This document shows, piece by piece, positions 8,501 through 15,866 of a DNA stretch of 52,651 nucleotides (position 1 is the first letter of the stretch; every line of letters begins with the position of its first letter). This stretch comes from JAUSIK01 sp964547875 (lineage in GTDB: Archaea; Nanobdellota; Nanobdellia; Pacearchaeales; GW2011-AR1): the NCBI GenBank assembly GCA_964547875.1, contig CAZJPE010000006.1, positions 1 to 52,651 on the forward strand, given 5' to 3'. A program made the position numbers and the translations under genes. The notes beneath the pieces were generated by a model, which ran no database searches, was not told the origin of the DNA, and worked only from the letters and a program-made list of their open reading frames with translations.

Positions 8501-9051
8501 GTTTTAGGATTGATAGCGGTTTTCTTTAATTCTTCATCAGGAATCTTGACAAGTCTATCTCTCACCTCTATAGGGCTTAATCTTCTCTTGCCAGTCATAA
8601 ACGTGCTTGGCTTCTCTAATTTAATCCTTTCTATATTTTCATTGCAGTGTGGGCATCTCTTTACATCTCTTGCTTTTTTAGCTCTCTCGCTGGGCTTGTA
8701 ATTTTTTTGTTTTTCATCGGATAAAGTCAATTTACCACAGACAGGACAATAACTTCTTAAGCAATGTTCAATTAATTGTATGTATTTGATATGAAAAATA
8801 GGCCTAGCTAGCTCTATACTCCCTGGATGTCCAGTACATTCTTTCAATCTCTTTCCGCATGTTCTGCATCTGACTCCTGGATCAATAGCTCCCAATCTTA
8901 AATCCATCAAACCCCCATCAACTGGAAATCCGTCTATATCATACAATTCCGGAGTAACTATCTTTGCCGCACTAAGTCTTTTAATCTGCTCAGGACTAAG
9001 CAAACTGAACATCAATGATTTCACTTGCTTTCTTGTATTTTTTTGCTGCAT
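5599..9051 (-). CDS. rpoA: DNA-directed RNA polymerase subunit A, fused A'+A''
   Basis: This is the catalytic largest subunit. One uninterrupted 1150-residue frame carries the A' features: clamp zinc ligands C62, C65, C72, H75, a second Cys set at about 102-136, and the metal-A motif NADYDGDEMN with D437, D439, D441. It also carries the A'' features (GEAVGVITAQSFGEASTQM with bridge/trigger-loop region, then QGLPRLIEIIDARKQPSTP, ending GTGLPGLLVQV). Most archaea encode A' and A'' separately. The total is shorter than a typical A'+A'' sum. It starts at ATG 9051, four bases after a 50-aa orphan that follows rpoB. It is co-transcribed with rpoH and rpoB. Confidence 0.97.
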   Translation of the reverse strand: MQQKNTRKQVKSLMFSLLSPEQIKRLSAAKIVTPELYDIDGFPVDGGLMDLRLGAIDPGVRCRTCGKRLKECTGHPGSIELARPIFHIKYIQLIEHCLRSYCPVCGKLTLSDEKQKNYKPSERAKKARDVKRCPHCNENIERIKLEKPSTFMTGKRRLSPIEVRDRLVKIPDEELKKTAINPKTARPEWAVISLLLVPSVTVRPSITLEEGTRSEDDLTHKLSDIIRANQRLWENLNAGAPEVIIEDLWDLLQYHITTFFDNNISRIPPARHRSGQPLKTITERIKGKEGRIRANLAGKRVNYSARTVVSPDPYLKINEVGIPLEVAKVITVLESVTSMNIEFMKEIIRKGYKYPGANYIIRPDGKRKRISEDLKEEICTELQPGYKVERHLRDGDIVLFNRHPTLHKQGLMAHYVKVLPDRTFKLHPASAQPYNADYDGDEMNIHSPQTEEAYSEAKILLDINNNIISSKNNLNLVGTISDAVTGAYLLGKDELDRSEADQLLYAIGIVNPIRKKKIPGNEVFAQVIPKTSNISVPHLITSKSSFGVEEGEMIKVLDREFPRDIVIDSINKAFMLGTLYLTSRGYTLSLDDMNVTEKIKEMTRDVLKRADSKAKEVIENYKKGELEAMPGQTLEETRETKILQILNEVRTEVGDIVREYFPAESNVNKMIVPGAKGSLLNITQIGCCVGQQALWGKRINFGYNERTLSGFKKGDLEPGALGFIKSSFLDGLNPTEFFFGAITGRDSLMDTALRTPKSGYLYRRLVYALQDLKVEYDYSVRDASENIVQFQYGDDGKDVSKLHLNDNKVTPGEAVGVITAQSFGEASTQMVLNVFHHAGISQMQVTQGLPRLIEIIDARKQPSTPLMEIYLDKEHNNEKDARIVAEKIKEVKLSEILSEIKIDFANKKIEIILDSKALRSVHIGPGKIFERLKEKGLKVRENDLKISMDVSELDFKAIYKLKEKLKDSIISGVKGILQVFVSHRGKDYVIVTAGSNMKDVIGFKGVDGMKVTSNDIYDVMNVLGIEAARQTIINEIKKVIESQALDINERHIKLIADAMTSSGVVKGVTRMGIISEKASILARATFEIPDKQFVGATLKGSKEELNSVIENILLNQPVPVGTGLPGLLVQVTGPLVRKDDKEAKKRAEKD

Positions 9052-9055
9052 TTTT

Positions 9056-9208
9056 TTATTTAGCCTCCTCTAATTTCGTATCTAAAATGTCCTCTAAAAA
9101 GTTAACAGCTTCTGAAATTGATTTATCTCTCCAAAATGGTTCTCCAACTAATTTCTCATATGCTTTATTATTGTTTCCATTTTCGGCTCTGTAAATTTTA
9201 CCTTTCAT
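9056..9208 (-). CDS. 50-aa orphan between rpoB and rpoA
   Basis: ATG 9208 to TAA 9056 encodes MKGKIYRAENGNNNKAYEKL followed by an acidic C-terminus (…SEAVNFLEDILDTKLEEAK). Its first 11 bases overlap the end of rpoB, and it stops four bases before the rpoA start. This is the spacing of a real operon gene. It has no recognised family. Given its position it would be expressed stoichiometrically with the polymerase large subunits; whether it binds them is unknown. Confidence 0.65.
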   Translation of the reverse strand: MKGKIYRAENGNNNKAYEKLVGEPFWRDKSISEAVNFLEDILDTKLEEAK

Positions 9209-12200
9209 ATTTATCCTTCAAACTAAATTTAGTATGTATTCCCAATCCTAAAAGCTCGTCAACTAATAGCTTAAAGGCGTACGATATCTCGATAGGATCA
9301 GCCTCATTACCTCCGCACAATTTACAAGGCGTCTTATTTCTTATAATGTCTTCGTATGTCATATTTCCGCAGTCCTTGCATATATGTACGATTGTTTTGT
9401 CAGAGCCGTATCTCTCTTTCAATAAAAGAGAAGCGCCATGTCCAACAAGTGCTTGCTGTTCCATCTCTCCTAATCTCAATCCTCCACCTCTAGCTCTTCC
9501 CTCTATTGGCTGTCTTGTCAGCAAAGCCACTTTTCCAGATGCTCGCGCATGCAGTAGGTTCTTTACCATTCTAACTAATTTTAGATAATACATATTTCCG
9601 ATATAGATCTCAACATTCATTTTCATTCCTGTAACGCCGTTATACATTGTTTCTTTTCCATCTGATCTAAAGCCCATCTCTCTCAATTGAGATTTAAGCT
9701 CTTCAATTGTCTGCCCTGTGAATGGAGTTCCATCGCCAATTCTCCCAGTTGCAGCAGCGCTTTTACCTGCGAGCAGTTCAATCAAATATCCAACTGTCAT
9801 TCTGCTCGGAATGCTGTGCGGATTAAACATTAAGTCAGGTTTAATGCCACTAGAAGTAAATGGAATGTCTCTCCCGTCTGCAATTAATCCTATAACCCCT
9901 TTCTGTCCATGAGGCGCAGAATACTTGTCTCCCGGCTCAGGCATTCTCTGATCTCTCGTTCTAATCTGAACAACTCTATTTCCTTCGTTATTAACAGTAA
10001 TAAATACAGCATCAACAATTCCCTGCTCTTCCTGCCTTATCGCGACACTCGCCTCTTTTTTTGCTTGAATGCTGATGTCCTTTGCCTCGCTCAAGAATTT
10101 TGGCGGAGTTATTTTTCCTATTATAACTTCTCCAGAATCCATAAGCGCTTCTGGATATGCAATCCCATCATCTTCCAAAAATCTATAAGAATCCTCTGTT
10201 CTATAGCCTGAAACATCCTTTTCAGGAATGCAGATCTCGTCTTTCAATCCCCCGGGATACTGCAATTCAATGGTTGAATACGGCCTGAAAAATGTGCTTC
10301 TTCCCATGCCCCTTTCTACACTCTCTTTGTTAAGCACAATAGCATCCTCCATATTATAGCCCTCATATGGCATAATTGCAACAATAATATTCTGCCCAGC
10401 AGGATATACTTCTAATGTGTCATAAATAAAACTTCTAACAAGCGGTTTTTGCGGATAGTGCAAAATAGAAACATTGCTGTCTAATCTAACTAAATAATTA
10501 GCAGCATATATCCCAAGACTTTGCTTCAATGTTTTGCTTCCCCTGTTAAGTCTCGAACTCTGGTCATGATTTGCAAAAGGCACTAGGCTTGTAATCAGTC
10601 CAAATAAGCTAGTAGGATGAATCTCCAGATGTGTATGCTCAAGAGTAATAGCCTCTTGCTTCAGAGCAACTAATGCATTATCCTCTTCAGCAGCATCGAT
10701 AGCTTCTATAATTCCCTGCTCAACTAAATCTTTCCAGCTAATCTTGCTTTCTTCCAATTCAATGATATGCTCATCTCTTAATTTACTTGTCCCGTTCTCA
10801 ACAACAATCAGTTGCCTCAATACTCTTCCGACCTCTGTTGAAATAGTAATCTGCTCTAATATATCATCGTATCTAATGCTCATCTCTCTTGGAAATTCTC
10901 CAGCTCTTCGCATCATTCTTACATTAAAAGCAAATTCGTTTGGATTTTCAACAAAGCCTATTGATCTTCCATTGAAGAATACATCTTTTCCCTTTTCTTC
11001 TTTTAATCCTATCTCCTTGAACTTTTTAATGACTAATTTTTCGTCAAATTCTATGAATGTAGAAACCTTTGCCAATAAAGAGAGATTTTTCCTTAATCCT
11101 ATTTCAATTCCCTCTGGAGTTTCAGTAGGGCAGAATCTTCCATAATGAGTCGGATGTAGCGTTCTTGCGAGAAAGTTTTCCTGCTCTCCAGGAAGCAAGC
11201 TGGTAACTCTCTGCAACTGAGATAGAACGGCAAGATAATTATTCTTCTCCATATTCTGCGTAACTCCTGACTTTTCTCCAATCCAGCTTCCAGTTGCAAT
11301 AGCGCTCTCAATTCTATGTGAGAAAAGAGTTGATTTGGAAATTGTCTTCAACGAATAGAATCTCTTTCTCTTGGAGACTTTTTGCAATGAATATTGTATG
11401 TCTCTGATTAATATGCCAAAATTAACCCTAAACAAATCGCTCATCAAATCTCCTGCTAATTTTACTCTCTTATTTGCATAATGATCCTTGTCTGTTCTTA
11501 TCTTAAGATTTTCTTTCGCTCTTAGATACAAGCGGATAAGTCTGCATAAAGTAACTGCCTTCTCATTTCTTGAAGTTTTGTCCATTCCGATATGCGGCAG
11601 GAAGAAAGAATCAATTCTTTGTTTCACTCTGTCTAAAACCTCTTTCTTTGTCCCCTGAATGCCTGATTTCTCAGCAATAAACATCATGGCATCATCAGAG
11701 TTTTGCATTTTTGAAAATTCATAAAGATTTACAATCAAGCAATCATTTTCGTAATCAATATATTTTGCTATGTCTACTTCTTTTGTTATTCCTAATGTTT
11801 TCAATAAAACGAGAGCGGGAATGTTTCTTAATCTGCTGAAAGTTAATTCTAAAATTCCTTCATTGGTTTCAGAAATTGTGGTTGGTATTCTGTAAGAGCC
11901 TCTTTGTGAGAATATCCTTAGTGTCAAACCAAGTCTACCTTCTTCAATAAAAGGCTGATTTGGCGCAAGATCCTCTGACATGACAATGACTCTCTCATTT
12001 CCATTGATTATGAAGTATCCTCCAGGATCAAGAGGATCCATGTAGTTTTCTTTTAATTTATCCCTATTCATTCCGCTTGTTGTGCAGGCAGCGCTCCTTA
12101 CCATTATAGGTACTCTACCGATCTCGACCTCTGCCTCGTCCCTCTGTCCGCCATATTTGACGCTCAATTCAACAAAAATAGGCGCAGAATAGGTCAAATT

Positions 12201-12446
12201 TCTCAATTTTGCTATCATGGGCGTTAAAATATTAGAACTGCCATCAGCCTCAACAATATTTGGCTTTCCAACCTTTACTTTTCCTATTTTAATTTCAACA
12301 TCCTCATTGATTAGAGAGGCATTAATCTCGTTAATAATATACTGCATCTTATTCGCCAAAAAATCATTAAATGAAAGAATGTTGGATTCTACAAGAGAAT
12401 GTTGTTTCAGATATTCTTCAATTAAAATATTTTCTTTTTTTCTCAT
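9198..12446 (-). CDS. rpoB: DNA-directed RNA polymerase subunit B
   Basis: This second-largest polymerase subunit is 1082 residues and undivided (some archaea split it into B'' and B'). Recognisable blocks are FIINGNERVIV, HPTHYGRFCPTETPEG, MPYEGYNMEDAIVLNK, GDKYSAPHGQKGVIG and a C-terminal zinc site (C.DC…C.LC). Most archaeal and eukaryotic homologues have SRHGQKG where this one has SAPHGQKG. It starts at ATG 12446, overlapping the stop of the upstream orphan by four bases. The 3' end overlaps the next small gene by 11 bases. Confidence 0.97.
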   Translation of the reverse strand: MRKKENILIEEYLKQHSLVESNILSFNDFLANKMQYIINEINASLINEDVEIKIGKVKVGKPNIVEADGSSNILTPMIAKLRNLTYSAPIFVELSVKYGGQRDEAEVEIGRVPIMVRSAACTTSGMNRDKLKENYMDPLDPGGYFIINGNERVIVMSEDLAPNQPFIEEGRLGLTLRIFSQRGSYRIPTTISETNEGILELTFSRLRNIPALVLLKTLGITKEVDIAKYIDYENDCLIVNLYEFSKMQNSDDAMMFIAEKSGIQGTKKEVLDRVKQRIDSFFLPHIGMDKTSRNEKAVTLCRLIRLYLRAKENLKIRTDKDHYANKRVKLAGDLMSDLFRVNFGILIRDIQYSLQKVSKRKRFYSLKTISKSTLFSHRIESAIATGSWIGEKSGVTQNMEKNNYLAVLSQLQRVTSLLPGEQENFLARTLHPTHYGRFCPTETPEGIEIGLRKNLSLLAKVSTFIEFDEKLVIKKFKEIGLKEEKGKDVFFNGRSIGFVENPNEFAFNVRMMRRAGEFPREMSIRYDDILEQITISTEVGRVLRQLIVVENGTSKLRDEHIIELEESKISWKDLVEQGIIEAIDAAEEDNALVALKQEAITLEHTHLEIHPTSLFGLITSLVPFANHDQSSRLNRGSKTLKQSLGIYAANYLVRLDSNVSILHYPQKPLVRSFIYDTLEVYPAGQNIIVAIMPYEGYNMEDAIVLNKESVERGMGRSTFFRPYSTIELQYPGGLKDEICIPEKDVSGYRTEDSYRFLEDDGIAYPEALMDSGEVIIGKITPPKFLSEAKDISIQAKKEASVAIRQEEQGIVDAVFITVNNEGNRVVQIRTRDQRMPEPGDKYSAPHGQKGVIGLIADGRDIPFTSSGIKPDLMFNPHSIPSRMTVGYLIELLAGKSAAATGRIGDGTPFTGQTIEELKSQLREMGFRSDGKETMYNGVTGMKMNVEIYIGNMYYLKLVRMVKNLLHARASGKVALLTRQPIEGRARGGGLRLGEMEQQALVGHGASLLLKERYGSDKTIVHICKDCGNMTYEDIIRNKTPCKLCGGNEADPIEISYAFKLLVDELLGLGIHTKFSLKDKYER

Positions 12447-12850
12447 TTTTTAACCTTTGATTCGGCATCTATTTTATAGATTCCAGAGTTATTAATATGG
12501 TAATTATTATTTCTTATGCTACTAATCTTAAGTAATTTGGTCCCTCTATCGTCTATAAAATAATCTCCATAAAACTTTATTAATTCGTCATCCCTATCAT
12601 TAATTTCTGCTTGTATAAGAGCGGCGGCATCAGAATTATATATACCAAACGAACCCCTACATAAAACAGCTTTACCATCTGCATCAAAGGCAATTGAAAA
12701 AATATTCTTGTAAACAGCACTTAAGGGTTTGCCTTCTGCAACAACATCGTATCCTTTTTTATCTTCACATCCGTCTATTATAATAGATGTTCCTAAACCA
12801 ATACAAAATAATCCGCTTCTAATTTTATCCAATAAATTTTTAGTTTTCAT
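12443..12850 (-). CDS. Orphan protein between rpoH and rpoB (135 aa)
   Basis: ATG 12850 directly follows the rpoH stop (TAAG-ATG). An earlier TTG at 12859 would overlap rpoH and is less likely. The protein has an N-terminal basic and hydrophobic segment (…LLDKIRSGLFCIGLGTSIII), then a soluble part with GYD and a C-terminal DDRGTKLLKISSIR stretch. That stretch resembles the C-terminus of the orphan at 29506-29751. Its TGA overlaps the rpoB ATG. It could be membrane-anchored. Function is unknown, and archaeal rpoH and rpoB are normally adjacent. Confidence 0.75.
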   Translation of the reverse strand: MKTKNLLDKIRSGLFCIGLGTSIIIDGCEDKKGYDVVAEGKPLSAVYKNIFSIAFDADGKAVLCRGSFGIYNSDAAALIQAEINDRDDELIKFYGDYFIDDRGTKLLKISSIRNNNYHINNSGIYKIDAESKVKK

Positions 12851-12851
12851 C

Positions 12852-13139
12852 TTAAACAATCACCCTGTAATAAAAAATTGTTTTATCGCCTTCCCTGCGC
12901 TCTATTTTTATAATATCCTCCTTTGCGTAATCCTTGGGAATAGCAGGATCGTCAGATTTAATCTTTGGCAATTGAGAAATAGAAATATTATATTTGTCTA
13001 GCAACTTCTTTCTTTCTTCTGGCTTCAATTTAATGTGTTTGGGCTGGAGGATGTGCATGGCGAGAGGCATAGACATGAAATTTATCTTAAACTCCGAAAG
13101 TTTATTTCCTAACTCTTGGATAACAAAAGATGATTGCAA
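12852..13139 (-). CDS. rpoH: DNA-directed RNA polymerase subunit H
   Basis: This is the small jaw subunit homologous to the Rpb5 C-terminus. The conserved core is …HILQPKHIKLKPEERKKLLDKYN…, then SQLPKIKSDDPAIPKDYAKE…, ending …YYRVIV. The open frame extends to a TTG at 13139 (95 aa). A TATA motif at 13147-13159 puts the transcription start near 13125, so ATG 13076 (MSMPLAM…, 74 aa, the usual RpoH length) is the more likely start. It heads the rpoH-orphan-rpoB-orphan-rpoA operon. Confidence 0.9.
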   Translation of the reverse strand: MQSSFVIQELGNKLSEFKINFMSMPLAMHILQPKHIKLKPEERKKLLDKYNISISQLPKIKSDDPAIPKDYAKEDIIKIERREGDKTIFYYRVIV

Positions 13140-13146
13140 AACTGGC

Positions 13147-13159
13147 TTTTTAAATCTTT
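13147..13159 (-). promoter_or_regulatory. BRE/TATA promoter of the RNA polymerase operon
   Basis: The minus strand reads AAAGATTTAAAAA. It lies between the conserved 85-bp repeat (13165-13249) and rpoH. It is the only good promoter motif upstream of the operon. Confidence 0.6.
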
Positions 13160-13164
13160 CTACG

Positions 13165-13249
13165 ATGTTAAGTCAAGTTCCTAACTTAATACAAATCTTA
13201 ACATTATATCCCCTTCTCTAGGCATCCAAAATAACTTATTTATATATAA
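13165..13249. repeat. 85-bp dispersed repeat, copy 1
   Basis: This copy aligns without gaps to 15694-15778. Both copies begin ATGTTAAGTC, carry the inverted repeat ATGTTAAG…CTTAACAT with a 24-base spacer (here 13165-13172 and 13197-13204), and end in AACTTATTTAT-TATAA. Here it lies just upstream of the rpoH TATA box. Confidence 0.7.
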
Positions 13250-13326
13250 ATTTTCAATAATAAAACGAATGGTTATAATAAATATTCAAATGAAAAAATA
13301 TAAAGTTAAAGATTTTACTTTACATA

Positions 13327-13370
13327 CGATCAGGGCCTTGTGAGATGTGATTAAAACTCACGCGAAGCCA
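13327..13370 (+). other. Possible structured element 5' of the dehydrogenase gene
   Basis: GTGAG (13340-13344) can pair with CTCAC about twelve bases later. The flanking GGCC..TT can pair with AAGCC, forming a bulged hairpin in otherwise AT-rich intergenic DNA, about 45 bases before the next start codon. It upstream-overlaps the end of a 24-codon ORF. No known riboswitch consensus was recognised. Confidence 0.25.
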
Positions 13371-13413
13371 TAATAATAGTTATATTTTTAAATAAGAGAT
13401 ATTTATTCTTTTG

Positions 13414-14568
13414 ATGAGGTGGGATTTTCTTGTTTTAGGAGCAACAGGCATACAAGGGAGAATAGTTTCCAGGGATTTGCTTGAAAACGGCTATTCTGTT
13501 TTATTATGCGGAAGAGACAAGTTGAGAATAAAACATTTATTAAAGAGATATGATAAAACTGGATTTAAATATGTGGAGCTTAGTAATATAGAGAACACTG
13601 GCAGGATTATTAAAGAGTCAGGGGCGAGCGTTGTAGTAAATTGCGCAGAGGGTGATTGGAATTTGAATGTATTAAAGTCCTGCTTAAAGACAAATGTTGA
13701 TTCATTGGATCTTGGCTCTGACATAGGAATGACAAAGAAACAATTTGCATTGAATTCTGCGCTGAAAAGAAAAAATCTGATTCATGTAACAGGATGCGGC
13801 TCTATTCCTGGAGTGTGCAATGTAATGCTTAGATATGCTACTGAAAAATTTGACAAAATAAGCGAGATAGATGTTGGATTTGACTGGAATGCCAACATCA
13901 AAAAATTTGTCGTTCCATTTTCAATTCAAAGCATAATAGAAGAGTTTACAAGCCCTGCAATAATTTTTAAGCATGGGAGATTTGTAAAAATAAGGCCGCT
14001 GGACTCGGTAACTTACTGCTATTGCAGATCCATAGGAAAACAAAAATGCTTTAATGAGAGTAATCATCCTGAATGTTACACATTTCATCATTATTTTGAG
14101 CATATGGGCTTGAAGGATGTTAAAACCTATGCTGGCTTCCCGAAATATTCTTTTGATAAGATTATGGATATGATTGAGTTGGGGCTTGGAAGCAGGAAAG
14201 AGATTAATTTTAATGGAATAAAGATTAGACCCATAGATCTTTTGACAGAGGTATTAAAGCAAATATCCTTTCCAGAAGGATATAAAGAAACTGAAAATTT
14301 ATGGGTGCATATTAACGGAAAAAAAGGCGGAGCGAGTAAATATATTAAAATGGAATGTATTGTGCCTACATTAAAAGGATGGGATGATGCTGGCTGCAAT
14401 GTGGATACAGGCATGCCTGCAAGCATAATTGCTCAGATGATTAAAAATAAAGTAATTTCTAATTCTGGGAGTTACGCACCAGAGGCAATTGTGCCTCCTA
14501 AAGAATTCTTTGAAGAATTAAGCAAGAGAAATATGGTTGTCTTAGAGAATGGAAAGCGGATAAATTAA
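13414..14568 (+). CDS. Saccharopine dehydrogenase-like NAD(P)-binding protein
   Basis: This 384-residue protein has an N-terminal Rossmann fold (FLVLGATGIQGRIVSRDLLENGY, GxTGxxG loop near residue 10) and a saccharopine-dehydrogenase-family layout (…VNCAEGDWNLNVLKSCL…, …TGCGSIPGVCNVM…). The family includes lysine-pathway enzymes and trans-acting homologues of unknown substrate. No lysine genes lie nearby, so the substrate is open. ATG 13414 is preferred to TTG 13411. The TATA-like TTTTTAAATA at about 13386-13395 fits a leaderless start. Confidence 0.85.
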   Translation: MRWDFLVLGATGIQGRIVSRDLLENGYSVLLCGRDKLRIKHLLKRYDKTGFKYVELSNIENTGRIIKESGASVVVNCAEGDWNLNVLKSCLKTNVDSLDLGSDIGMTKKQFALNSALKRKNLIHVTGCGSIPGVCNVMLRYATEKFDKISEIDVGFDWNANIKKFVVPFSIQSIIEEFTSPAIIFKHGRFVKIRPLDSVTYCYCRSIGKQKCFNESNHPECYTFHHYFEHMGLKDVKTYAGFPKYSFDKIMDMIELGLGSRKEINFNGIKIRPIDLLTEVLKQISFPEGYKETENLWVHINGKKGGASKYIKMECIVPTLKGWDDAGCNVDTGMPASIIAQMIKNKVISNSGSYAPEAIVPPKEFFEELSKRNMVVLENGKRIN

Positions 14569-14571
14569 GCT

Positions 14572-15654
14572 TTATAATTGCTCCCATGAGTCCAAAGATT
14601 GCCCGATAATTTTCTCGCCATAAGAACTTACTATAATTGGATAGATTTCTATTCTTTTTACATTATCTATCTTTCCCTGAAGATTAAAATTATATTTCTT
14701 GACCTCAAATATATCCAGTGGGATATTTTCTATTATCTCATCGTAAGAGCTTGTCTCATTATAAAATACTATTTTTAGATAATTAATTTTTTGCGTTGAA
14801 ACAAAAACTGTTTTTTTTATCTCTTGAGATAATGTCTTATATGTATCTATTAGCTCGGAAACATCTGCAGAAAAGAATTTGCCATTTCCGCATTTTGCTA
14901 TTTCTTTTAAAATGATTTCATCTCCCGGCGATGTATCAAAACCTACTGAATAAATAGTTAAATCAGATAGCGCAGCGCTTGCATCACAAGCTGCTTTAAT
15001 TGTATCACTATTATCATCTCCCGTATTTTGTTCTGGACATTGTCTAGACGCTTTTCCATCTGACATAACAATCATCACCTTTATTTTATCTTGAGATTGC
15101 AGCTTAAATTTCTCTGTGGCATTATTTATACCGCAGCAAATGCAAGTACCTTCCCTTCTACTCCATGCGTCTATTATATCTTTTAATTGTTCTGAATCTT
15201 TTGTTATATCAGATGAAACTTCGGCTCTTGCACTATCGCTATATCCTACTAAACCTATTCTATTATCGTTTTCTGGGGTGATAAGAGCGTTGATTAATTC
15301 TTTATTTGCAGTTTTGGCATTTGATAATTTTTGATCACGCATACTATTGGAAAGATCTACGACAGATATAATATCTGCGCCAAGAGGTATAATCTTAACA
15401 GTTGTTGTGCTTTCCACAATAGACTTGCCCGTATTTTTTTTAATTGAAACATCCAATATTGGCGGCGCATATGAAGAAAACTGCACACTAAGAATTTCCA
15501 TTCTTTCAGTTAAGAGCTGGGCTCTTATCTTTCCAATCTCTCCCTCTCTTTCAATTAATATTCTCACTAAGTTCCAAATAATTACTATGGCTATCAATGC
15601 TAAGACAATTAAAAGCAGAACAACTACAATTCTTGAAATGCCTCTTTTATGCAT
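14572..15654 (-). CDS. vWA-domain protein with archaeal pilin-like N-terminus
   Basis: The protein starts MHKRGISRIVVVLLLIVLAL, a short basic leader and hydrophobic stretch like archaeal type-IV pilin-type or membrane-anchored proteins. A von Willebrand factor A domain follows with the MIDAS motif DLSNS (D100, S102, S104 in this start), a later VMSDG, and a Cys pair CICCG. The C-terminus is beta-rich. It is probably extracellular and binds a divalent metal and a protein or surface ligand. An ATG at 15675 is disfavoured because the TATA box (about 15676-15686) touches it. Total length is 360 aa. Confidence 0.8.
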   Translation of the reverse strand: MHKRGISRIVVVLLLIVLALIAIVIIWNLVRILIEREGEIGKIRAQLLTERMEILSVQFSSYAPPILDVSIKKNTGKSIVESTTTVKIIPLGADIISVVDLSNSMRDQKLSNAKTANKELINALITPENDNRIGLVGYSDSARAEVSSDITKDSEQLKDIIDAWSRREGTCICCGINNATEKFKLQSQDKIKVMIVMSDGKASRQCPEQNTGDDNSDTIKAACDASAALSDLTIYSVGFDTSPGDEIILKEIAKCGNGKFFSADVSELIDTYKTLSQEIKKTVFVSTQKINYLKIVFYNETSSYDEIIENIPLDIFEVKKYNFNLQGKIDNVKRIEIYPIIVSSYGEKIIGQSLDSWEQL

Positions 15655-15693
15655 AATATCAATAGAATTTTGCATTATATAAATATGGCGAAA

Positions 15694-15778
15694 ATGTTAA
15701 GTCTACTCTATAGTGTAACATAAATCTTAACATAATATCCCTTTTTATAAGCATCCGAGATAACTTATTTATGTATAA
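15694..15778. repeat. 85-bp dispersed repeat, copy 2
   Basis: This is the ungapped counterpart of 13165-13249, with the conserved inverted repeat at 15694-15701 and 15726-15733. The central 12 bases differ while the flanks are well conserved. It again sits just upstream of a TATA box, here that of the vWA gene. Confidence 0.7.
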
Positions 15779-15866
15779 TATCCAATATAGTTTGTTATTC
15801 ACTGAGATTATTAATATAAACCATTAGATAATATTGCTTAATTAATAAAAAATAAAAATATGTCTT

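Noticed and set aside
5726..12453. Plus-strand ORFs antisense to rpoA and rpoB
   Set aside because: They are hydrophobic or Ser-rich shadows of strongly conserved genes.
13327..13370. Known riboswitch before the dehydrogenase gene
   Set aside because: The hairpin does not match any riboswitch consensus I know, and pairing is broken by bulges; kept only as a low-confidence structure.
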